Source of the DNA: JADZAI01 sp047602465
Lineage (GTDB): Bacteria; Pseudomonadota; Alphaproteobacteria; Micropepsales; Micropepsaceae
Direction: 5' to 3'
Length of the DNA: 64,000 bases
Assembly: GCA_047602465.1 (NCBI GenBank)
Contig: JASGHF010000002.1
Coordinates: 186,001-250,000 of the forward strand
The first letter of the stretch is position 1. Every line of letters begins with the position of its first letter. Shown here piece by piece: positions 17,000-22,822 of the stretch. The notes beneath the pieces were generated by a model. The model did no database searches. It had not been told where the DNA came from and saw only the letters and a list, made by a program, of their open reading frames with translations. Position numbers and translations under genes: made by a program.

Positions 17000-17341
17000 T
17001 CAGCGATCGTAGAAAATGAAGAACGCGGCCGCCACCAGAAGCGCGAACCCGACCGCGTGGTTCCATTTGAACGTCTCGCCGAGATAGGCCCACGCGAAAA
17101 CCGCGAACACCACCAGCGTGCAGATCTCCTGGATGCCTTTCAGCTCCGCCGGCGAATAGACCGCCGAGCCATACCGGTTCGCCGGCACCGCGAACCAGTA
17201 TTCGACGAACGCGATGCCCCAGCTCGCGAACACCACGATCCACAGCGGCTGGTCCTTGAACTTCAGATGCCCGTACCAGGCGAACGTCATGAAGATGTTC
17301 GAAATGGTCAGCAGCAGGATCGTGGAAATCGAAACGGGCAT
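17000..17341 (-). CDS. DMT-type small membrane protein (DUF486)
   Basis: The 113-residue protein has four hydrophobic helices and the DUF486 signature 'TISNIFMTFAWYGHLKF' followed by 'FASWGIAFVEYWFAVPANRYG' and 'LKGIQEICTLVVFAVFAW'. The family is distantly related to EmrE-like drug/metabolite transporters; no substrate is established. I start at ATG 17341 because the family N-terminus begins there; an upstream in-frame extension would run through a perfect 9-bp inverted repeat at 17348-17372. It precedes the glycosyltransferase by one base. Confidence 0.88.
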   Translation of the reverse strand: MPVSISTILLLTISNIFMTFAWYGHLKFKDQPLWIVVFASWGIAFVEYWFAVPANRYGSAVYSPAELKGIQEICTLVVFAVFAWAYLGETFKWNHAVGFALLVAAAFFIFYDR

Positions 17342-17347
17342 GGCGAA

Positions 17348-17372
17348 TCCGGCGAGGGTCAAACTCGCCGGA
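17348..17372. promoter_or_regulatory. Perfect 9-bp inverted repeat upstream of the DUF486 gene
   Basis: TCCGGCGAG (17348-17356) and CTCGCCGGA (17364-17372) flank a 7-base spacer, ending 6 bp upstream of ATG 17341 in the direction of transcription. It could be a 5' UTR hairpin that limits ribosome access, or a repressor site. Confidence 0.4.
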
Positions 17373-17400
17373 CTGTGCCGCAGCCCCGCGCACAAGCAAG

Positions 17401-17434
17401 CGCCCCGCCGAAAACCCGGCGGGGCGCCTTTTGT
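17401..17434. terminator. Strong hairpin between fasciclin and DUF486 genes
   Basis: CGCCCCGCCG (17401-17410) and CGGCGGGGCG (17417-17426) form a perfect stem. The plus strand is followed by CCTTTTGTC; read on the minus strand, as needed for the fasciclin gene ending at 17451, it is followed by CTTGCTTGTG, a poorer T tract. Most likely it ends the fasciclin transcript. Confidence 0.65.
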
Positions 17435-17450
17435 CTCGACCAGGAACCGC

Positions 17451-18035
17451 TTACTGCGTCGCTTTTTCCGGCGGCGTCACCACGGCGTCGATCGCATGGA
17501 TCACGCCGTTCGAGCCGGTGATGTCGGCCTCCACCACCTTGGCGCCGTTGACGGTCACGCCGTCAGCCGACTTTACGATGATCAGCTTGCCGCCCTGCAA
17601 TGTCGGCACCTCCGTCGTGCCTTCGGTGAGATCCTGCGAGCGGATCGCCCCGGCCACCACGTGATAGCTCAGCGTGTCGGTCAGCGCGGCCTTGTTCTCC
17701 GGCTTCAGCCAGGCTTCCACCTTGTCGCTGCCGGCCGCCGCAAACGCGTCATTCGTCGGCGCGAACACCGTGAATGGGCCCGACGCCTGCAGCGTCTCGT
17801 CCAGACCCGCCGCCTGCAGCGCCGTCGCCAGCGTCGCAAAGCGCTCATCGGCCATCGCCAGTTCGGCGATGGTCTGCTTCTCGGCCCTCACTTCGGCGCC
17901 GGCTTCGGGGGCCGAAGTTTCGCCCGGCGCCGTCGGCGCGCTCGGATCGGGCACGGCCGGATCGGGCGTCGTCTGGGCATAGGCGCTGAACGCGCCGGCC
18001 GTGGCGATCAGGGCGGCGAATGCGAGTTTCCGCAT
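17451..18035 (-). CDS. Secreted fasciclin (FAS1) domain protein
   Basis: The 194-residue protein has a signal peptide (MRKLAFAALIATAGAFSAYA), a Pro/Ala-rich linker ('TTPDPAVPDPSAPTAPG'), then one FAS1 domain: 'FATLATALQAAGLDETLQ', H1 box 'GPFTVFAPTNDAF', 'LSYHVVAGAI' (YH motif) and the closing 'ITGSNGVIHAIDAVVTP' (H2 box). FAS1 domains mediate adhesion or surface contacts and are common in alphaproteobacterial periplasmic and secreted proteins. It is monocistronic with a terminator on its 3' side. Confidence 0.93.
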   Translation of the reverse strand: MRKLAFAALIATAGAFSAYAQTTPDPAVPDPSAPTAPGETSAPEAGAEVRAEKQTIAELAMADERFATLATALQAAGLDETLQASGPFTVFAPTNDAFAAAGSDKVEAWLKPENKAALTDTLSYHVVAGAIRSQDLTEGTTEVPTLQGGKLIIVKSADGVTVNGAKVVEADITGSNGVIHAIDAVVTPPEKATQ

Positions 18036-18253
18036 GAAGTCCTCCTTCGGATGAAATTCGCCTGCACGTCGATGGGCCGGATGGCCCGGCCCGCCGTGCA
18101 GTCAGAGGGTCAACGCCGGAACACGGCGGATGGCAGCGTGAATTCCCCGTCATGTGCGGCGGCGTTCAGCTTCCATTCGGGGAACCTTTGGGAACTTTGC
18201 CGCGTTTTCAGCTAAGCTTCGTCCGTCAGGGGCCGAAACGACAGGATTCCAAG

Positions 18254-18914
18254 ATGCGCCTTCTCAAGAACTCTCATCCTTGCCGCAGCGCTGGCGACGC
18301 CCGCCGCCGCCGAAACCATCTCGTCCGGCATGTCCGACGGCACCCGTTACGACGGCCCGCCCTATTCCACCGTCGGCGTCCGCGCCGGTGACGCCGCCGC
18401 CTGCCGCGAGGCCTGCCGCGGCGACATCCGCTGCTATGCCTGGAACTACCAGCGCGCGCTTCCCGGCGAGGGCCAGTCCCGCTGCGAACTGCTGCCCAAT
18501 GAACCCACCCTCGTCTGGGACGCCGAGTTCATTTCCGGCGCTATCGGCCGCTCATCGCCCGCGCCCGATCCGGACGAACAGGTGATCCCCCGCACGCCGG
18601 ACACCTCCGGCCCCCCCGCCCCGCCGCCCTACCAGCCGGGCGAACCGTCGGCTGATGCGTTCTGGGGCCAGTTCCTCATCAGCGAGGGATCGGAAGTCTC
18701 GGGCGCGGCCTATTCGTCCTGGAACTATGTCGCGAAAGGCGATGGCGGCATCACCCGCTGCGCCAAGGCCTGCGACGGCGACAGCAAGTGCCGCGCCTTC
18801 AACGTCCGCAGCGACGCCGATCTCGCGCCGAAGCCCAACGTGATCTGCGAACTGAAATCGGCGCCCGGCTCGCTGCTCCGCAATCCGGATTCGACCGCCG
18901 CCACCAAACGCTAG
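18254..18914 (+). CDS. Exported protein with two PAN/Apple domains, frameshifted near the start
   Basis: From ATG 18330 the frame encodes 194 residues with two PAN-like modules: 'ACREACRGDIRCYAWNYQ' with 'GQSRCELL', and 'RCAKACDGDSKCRAFNV' with 'NVICELKS', joined by a proline-rich linker. PAN modules bind proteins or carbohydrates through disulfide-stabilised loops. The natural start is ATG 18254, with AGGA seven bases before it, but that frame (MRLLKNSHP) diverges. Removing one A within 18266-18270 gives MRLLKTLILAAALATPAAAE, a complete signal peptide continuous with the PAN frame. So a one-base insertion, real or technical, separates signal and mature parts. A terminator follows. Confidence 0.7.
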
Positions 18915-20265
18915 GCGAAAACGCGGCGCGCGGACAATTCCGCACGCCGCTCTTTTGTCGCCGGGGCGCAGAACGCTGCCTGATCAGAATCTTCTTGAAC
19001 AGCAGCTTGTCGATACGCGGGCCGTCCATGTCCATCACCTCGATGGACCATTCTTCCCACGTCGCGATCTCGCCTTCGCGCGGCAGGCGCTTGAACGCCT
19101 CCAGCGCAAGGCCCGCGGCGGTGTGGAAATCGGCATCGTCCAGCTTCAGGCCCAGCGCGTCCTCCAGTTCGGACAGGTCGCAGCGCCCGTCCACCAGATA
19201 AGTCCCGTCCTGCCGCGCCAGCACCGACGGCGTCGCCGGCGCATCGTCTTCCTGCAGATCGCCCGCGATGGCGCTCATCAGATCGTTCGGCGTCACGATG
19301 CCCTGGATCGAGCCGTACTCGTCCACGACAATGCCGAAATGCACCGGCTGCGTCTTGAAGAGCTGCAGCACGTTCAGCGCCGTCGCGCTTTCCGGCACAT
19401 AGATCGGCTGCTGCAGCGCGGCGCGCACGTCGAACGGCTTGCCGGCGAGAATGGCGTCCAGCAGGTCTTTCTTCATCACGACGCCCAGCGGCTCGTCGAT
19501 CGCCCCGTCCTGGCCCACCAGGATGCGTGAATAGCTGCTCTCGCGGATTTCCTGCTTCACCTTCTCTTCCCCGTCGCCGAGGTCGATCCAGTAGATATCG
19601 CGGCGCGGCACCATGATGCTCTCGACGCTGCGGTCGGCGAGGCGCAGCACCTCTTCCATCATGCGGCGCTCTTCCTGCTCGATGACGCCCGCTTCGGCGC
19701 CTTCGGCAAGAACGGTCTTCACCTCTTCTTCCGTCACGCCCTGATTGGGCGTCGTCTTCACGCGCAGCAGCCACAGCGTCGCGGCGCTCGCCCATTGCAT
19801 GAAGACGACCAGCGGCCGCGCCGCCCTGGCGATGAAGTTCAGCGGTCGCGACACCATCGAGGCGATGCGCTCCGGCGCCGCCAGCGCGATGCGCTTCGGC
19901 ACCAGCTCGCCGAAGATCACCGACAGGATGGTGATCATCACGACGACCGCGATGAAGGCGATGGTCTCGCCGCGCGGATTGATCCAGGCGAACTCGTTCA
20001 GGAACCCGCCGAAGCGCTCGGCCAGCGTCGCGCCGGACACGGCGGCGGCCAGCGTGCCGACCAGCGTGATGCCGATCTGCACGGCCGACAGAAACCGGCT
20101 CGGCTCGTCGAAAAGCTGCAGCGCGACTTTGGCGCCGGGATGACCCTGCTCGGCCATCGCCACCAGCCGCATGCGGCGCGACGACACGATGGCCAGTTCG
20201 GACATTGCGAAGAAGCCGTTGAGAATAATCAGAACGGCGACGGAAAGGAGTTCTAAGGCGATCAT
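18799..20265 (-). CDS. Hemolysin/CorC-type membrane protein (CNNM + CBS domains)
   Basis: The frame is 488 residues: an N-terminal CNNM/DUF21 membrane domain ('LELLSVAVLIILNGFFAMSELAIVS', 'IGITLVGTLAAAVSGA'), two CBS domains starting near 'VESIMVPRRDIYWIDL' and 'PIYVPESATALNVLQLF', and a CorC_HlyC domain ('GTYLVDGRCDLSELEDALGL'). Homologues are implicated in magnesium and cobalt efflux or ion homeostasis. The expected protein ends near 'GPRIDKLLFKKILIR' (about 18985); the remaining 60-odd residues run antisense through the PAN terminator and the PAN 3' end and have no family character, so an indel near 18970-18990 may have removed the true stop. Confidence 0.85.
   Translation of the reverse strand: MIALELLSVAVLIILNGFFAMSELAIVSSRRMRLVAMAEQGHPGAKVALQLFDEPSRFLSAVQIGITLVGTLAAAVSGATLAERFGGFLNEFAWINPRGETIAFIAVVVMITILSVIFGELVPKRIALAAPERIASMVSRPLNFIARAARPLVVFMQWASAATLWLLRVKTTPNQGVTEEEVKTVLAEGAEAGVIEQEERRMMEEVLRLADRSVESIMVPRRDIYWIDLGDGEEKVKQEIRESSYSRILVGQDGAIDEPLGVVMKKDLLDAILAGKPFDVRAALQQPIYVPESATALNVLQLFKTQPVHFGIVVDEYGSIQGIVTPNDLMSAIAGDLQEDDAPATPSVLARQDGTYLVDGRCDLSELEDALGLKLDDADFHTAAGLALEAFKRLPREGEIATWEEWSIEVMDMDGPRIDKLLFKKILIRQRSAPRRQKSGVRNCPRAAFSPSVWWRRSNPDCGAASRAPISVRRSRWASARDRRRCGR
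18923..18958 (+). terminator. Rho-independent terminator after the PAN gene
   Basis: GCGGCG-C-GCGGA (18923-18934), tetraloop CAAT and TCCGC-A-CGCCGC (18939-18950) form an 11-bp stem with one mismatch, then TCTTTTGTC. It sits 8 bases after the PAN gene stop. Confidence 0.8.
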
Positions 20266-20326
20266 GAGAAGCGCGGAACATACAGGGGGCGATGCCCCGA
20301 AAGCCAGCGCCGCGCGGCGTTGACGT

Positions 20327-20644
20327 TCACGGAACCGCGTAGCGGCCGATTTCGTGCGGATTTCCGCCTTCGTAAACGACGATTCTGGTCTTCACCGCCC
20401 TGTCGGCCCTCAAGGCGCCCAGGAACGCGGCCATATGCGGCGTCTGGAAGTGGAATCGCAGGGCCGCCTCGTCCTTCCACAACTCGCGGATTCGCATCAC
20501 GTTCGGCTCCAGGATGTCCCAGGCATAGTCATAGCCGAGACACCCCGCCTCCTGCCGCGAGGCCGTCACCATCGCCGTTCCAGCCGCGATCATCCCCGCA
20601 CGGCTTCCCTCCGGCACTTCCGCCTCGGCGATCACAATCAGCAT
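20327..20644 (-). CDS. Putative quinol monooxygenase (ABM domain)
   Basis: The 105-residue protein matches the antibiotic biosynthesis monooxygenase fold: 'MLIVIAEAEVPEGSRAGMI', 'SRQEAGCLGYDYAWDILEP', 'RIRELWKDEAALRFHFQTPHM'. This is the YgiN/ActVA-Orf6 type, a dimeric ferredoxin-like fold that oxidises quinols or binds haem-like ligands without a cofactor. The tryptophan and histidine ('LWKDE...HFQTPHM') are the usual pocket residues. ATG 20644 is the family start. It stands alone, divergent from the TPR gene. Confidence 0.85.
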   Translation of the reverse strand: MLIVIAEAEVPEGSRAGMIAAGTAMVTASRQEAGCLGYDYAWDILEPNVMRIRELWKDEAALRFHFQTPHMAAFLGALRADRAVKTRIVVYEGGNPHEIGRYAVP

Positions 20645-20730
20645 GGACGGCTCCTTTGTCGCGGCCCCACCCGCAGAAGTTGTGGTATCTTCAACCCGCT
20701 TTTTGCGCACCACAAGAATGGGGGTCCGTC

Positions 20731-21285
20731 ATGCGTATATCCCGTTTCGTTGCGTTGGTTGCCTTCGCCGCCGCCATCCCTGCCGCCAATGCTGCGGTCA
20801 TGGTGATCGGCTCCGGCCCCGAAAAGGTCTGCTACCTCGCCTCCAAGGCCGGCAAGGCGAACCGCGCCGGCCTCCAGGCCTGCGATGAGGCCCTCCGGAC
20901 CGCGGCGCTCAGCACCCACGACCGTGCGGCCACGCACGTCAATCGCAGCGTGATGCTGCTGGCCTATCACCGCACGGATGACGCGCTGGCCGACACCGAC
21001 GCCGCCCTCGCCATCATTCCCGATCTGGAGGAGGCGACGGTCAATCGCTCGGCCGCCCTGATCCGGCTCGATCGCTTCGCCGAGGCGCGCGACATTCTGG
21101 ACGAGGCGTTGCCGCGTGCGCGGGGCCGCGTCCTGCTCAGCGGCCTTTTCAACCGCGCCATCGCCAGCGAGGCGCTGGGCGACACGAAGTCCGCCTATCG
21201 CGACCTGAAACAGATCGTCGCTGCCGATCCGGAGTTTGAGGACGCCCAGATTGAACTGGCCCGCTACCGTGTGGTCAGCCGCTGA
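20731..21285 (+). CDS. Secreted tetratricopeptide repeat protein
   Basis: ATG 20731 gives 184 residues with a signal peptide (MRISRFVALVAFAAAIPAANA) and about three TPR-like helical pairs: 'ATHVNRSVMLLAYHRTDDALADTDAAL', 'ATVNRSAALIRLDRFAEARDIL', 'LFNRAIASEALGDTKSAYRDLKQIV'. TPRs are scaffolds for protein contacts; here the location is periplasmic. A GGGGG run at 20719-20724 is the likely ribosome site. The frame is open upstream but antisense to the monooxygenase. The partner is unknown; three small envelope protein genes follow on the same strand. Confidence 0.85.
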   Translation: MRISRFVALVAFAAAIPAANAAVMVIGSGPEKVCYLASKAGKANRAGLQACDEALRTAALSTHDRAATHVNRSVMLLAYHRTDDALADTDAALAIIPDLEEATVNRSAALIRLDRFAEARDILDEALPRARGRVLLSGLFNRAIASEALGDTKSAYRDLKQIVAADPEFEDAQIELARYRVVSR

Positions 21286-21432
21286 CGGCTGGTCATCGCG
21301 GCGAAAGGTCGCGGTTGCGGGGACATAACTCCGCCCCGAATCCGCGTAATGGCTGCGTGTTGCGGCGCAATGTGCTTCTCACGCGTCCGTGAGCATGCCA
21401 AACTCAGCGCCTCTCAAGGGGAGACACTTGTC

Positions 21433-21711
21433 ATGAAGATTTTTGGTACCGCTGCCCTGCTGGCCGGCGCTGTCCTGCTGTCCGCCTGCGGCGGCAGCTC
21501 GTCGCACGCCGAATGCAAGGACGAAGCCTCGACGAAGGCCTATTTCGAGAAGTTCACGAACGACATGATCGCCAACGCCGCGAAGATCGATCCGGCCAAG
21601 GCCGGCGAACTGCAGGCCGACATGGGCAAGATCACCGAAGGCGTGAAGGAAGGCGACTACGGCGCCCTCTGCACGAAGCTCGACGACGTCCGCAAGAAGT
21701 ACGGCATCTAA
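21433..21711 (+). CDS. Small lipoprotein, first of three related tandem genes
   Basis: The 92-residue product has lipobox LLSAC (lipidated Cys19). The mature helical part begins with Cys28 in 'ECKDEASTKAYFEKF' and ends 'ALCTKLDDVRKKYGI' with Cys80, implying one disulfide across a helical hairpin. The pattern C-x-DEAS-x(3)-Y ... GA-x-C-x(3)-LD-x(2)-R-x(2)-YG(I/F) recurs in the next gene, and a looser version in the third. ATG 21433 follows GGGGAG with normal spacing. Function unknown. Confidence 0.75.
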   Translation: MKIFGTAALLAGAVLLSACGGSSSHAECKDEASTKAYFEKFTNDMIANAAKIDPAKAGELQADMGKITEGVKEGDYGALCTKLDDVRKKYGI

Positions 21712-21739
21712 GCCACGCTTCGAGCGTTATGAATGCGGC

Positions 21740-21768
21740 AAGGCGGGGCCTCGTGCCCCGCCTTTTCG
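21740..21768 (+). terminator. Rho-independent terminator after the first small lipoprotein gene
   Basis: AAGGCGGGGC (21740-21749), loop CTCGT, GCCCCGCCTT (21755-21764), then TTCGTTT. A classic strong terminator, so the second paralogue needs its own promoter. Confidence 0.85.
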
Positions 21769-21844
21769 TTTGTGCAAATGAACGGCGGATGAACCGCGCC
21801 GTCGTGATTCCGCCTGATTTATCAGTAGGATGACCCGCACGAGT

Positions 21845-21871
21845 TTCGAGTCCCCCGCTTCGAGTCCCCCG
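21845..21871 (+). repeat. Tandem 13-bp duplication TTCGAGTCCCCCG
   Basis: TTCGAGTCCCCCG occurs at 21845-21857 and again at 21859-21871, separated by one C, immediately upstream of the second small secreted protein. It looks like a recent short duplication in the leader; the T-loop-like TTCGAGTCC is not part of a tRNA. Confidence 0.7.
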
Positions 21872-21882
21872 TGGAGTGTCCC

Positions 21883-22158
21883 ATGTCCAGGTTTGCCGCC
21901 GCCGCCCTCCTCGCCTTCGCGCTCACCGGCGCGGCGGCCGCCCAGCACCCGGTCTGCACTGACGAGGCTTCGGCCCAGGCCTATCTCGACCGCTTCGCCG
22001 CCGACATGACGGCTGCGAGCCAGGCCGGCAAGCTGGACGCCGCCGCCATGACCGACATCCAGAAGACCCTGAACGCGCTCACGACCGATCTCTCGGCCGA
22101 CGATTTCGGCGCCTTCTGCAAAGGCCTCGACGAACTCCGCGCCGATTACGGTTTCTAA
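21883..22158 (+). CDS. Small secreted protein, second of three related tandem genes
   Basis: The 91-residue product has a type I signal peptide (MSRFAAAALLAFALTGAAAA, cleavage before QHP) and no lipobox, unlike its neighbours. The mature part 'VCTDEASAQAYLDRFAADM' ... 'AFCKGLDELRADYGF' is clearly related to the gene before it, with the same two cysteines (25 and 79) and almost the same spacing. I choose ATG 21883, with GGAG at 21872-21876 properly spaced; a GTG at 21871 is in frame but falls within the duplicated leader. Function unknown. Confidence 0.75.
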   Translation: MSRFAAAALLAFALTGAAAAQHPVCTDEASAQAYLDRFAADMTAASQAGKLDAAAMTDIQKTLNALTTDLSADDFGAFCKGLDELRADYGF

Positions 22159-22424
22159 CCGTCCCCGCTGCCCCCGCCCTTGCTGGGAAGTTTTGTCGCG
22201 CCCTGACGGGTAGCCCCGCCCGTTCTGCCTGGGCACCCTGGCCAGCGGAGGGGTGTCAGGGGAATCGCGCGCGCAATCTGGGCAGCTCCCCCTCATGTCT
22301 CTCCGTCTGCCGCCGGCGTCCGGGTTTCTCCGGGCGTCCGGCGTTGGGGGTTTTGACTGAACTTTTTGTCGACGGCGGCGCGCGCCGCCCCCGGTTCGCG
22401 TCGCGATTTGCAGGGAGAGCTTTG

Positions 22425-22745
22425 ATGAAACGCATGATGATGGCGGTCGCCGGGGCGGCCATTCTGGCTTTGGCAGGCTGCGGCGACAGCGGCTCGGCCG
22501 AGACGGCGCACGCGGTCTGCAAGAAGGGCGATATCGACGCCACGGCGGCCTATGTGGAAAAGGCCTTCGCCGATATTTCGCAGGCCGTGATCGAAGGAAA
22601 GATCACCGCCGAACAGGCGCAGCAGGCGGCCGAAAAACTCGCCAAAGCCAATAGCGAGGCCAACGCCTCCGAAAAGGGCGAAGGCAAGGGTCCGGGCTGG
22701 TACTGCACCCAGATCGACGCCGTGAAGAAAGAACTCGGCATCTGA
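22425..22745 (+). CDS. Small lipoprotein, third of three related tandem genes
   Basis: The 106-residue product has lipobox LAGC (Cys19). 'VCKKGDIDATAAYVEKAFADI' and 'YCTQIDAVKKELGI' carry Cys32 and Cys94 in positions like those of the two preceding genes, with an added Lys/Glu/Ala helix ('AAEKLAKANSEANASEKGEG') between. AGGGAGAG lies 8 bases before ATG 22425. The resemblance is weaker than between the first two, but the layout (one disulfide, terminal 'LGI') supports a diverged paralogue. Function unknown. Confidence 0.7.
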   Translation: MKRMMMAVAGAAILALAGCGDSGSAETAHAVCKKGDIDATAAYVEKAFADISQAVIEGKITAEQAQQAAEKLAKANSEANASEKGEGKGPGWYCTQIDAVKKELGI

Positions 22746-22775
22746 TTTCGGCTCCGGCCGTTCCTACATAGACAG

Positions 22776-22805
22776 GGCCGCAGGTCTTCCGCCTGCGGCC
22801 TTTCT
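22776..22805 (+). terminator. Rho-independent terminator upstream of uvrB
   Basis: GGCCGCAGG (22776-22784), a 7-base loop, CCTGCGGCC (22792-22800) and TTTCTCGTTC. It ends the small lipoprotein transcript only 18 bp before the uvrB start, so the uvrB promoter must overlap it. Confidence 0.8.
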
Positions 22806-22806
22806 C

Positions 22807-22821
22807 GTTCATACTTCGTTC
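22807..22821 (+). promoter_or_regulatory. LexA box in front of uvrB
   Basis: GTTC-ATACTTC-GTTC is an exact match to the alphaproteobacterial SOS operator GTTC-N7-GTTC. It ends one base before the uvrB ATG, so LexA bound here would block both promoter and start site. Confidence 0.8.
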
Positions 22822-22822
22822 C

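Noticed and set aside
21845..21871. Two TTCGAGTCC motifs like tRNA T-loops
   Set aside because: They are a 13-bp tandem duplication without cloverleaf pairing.
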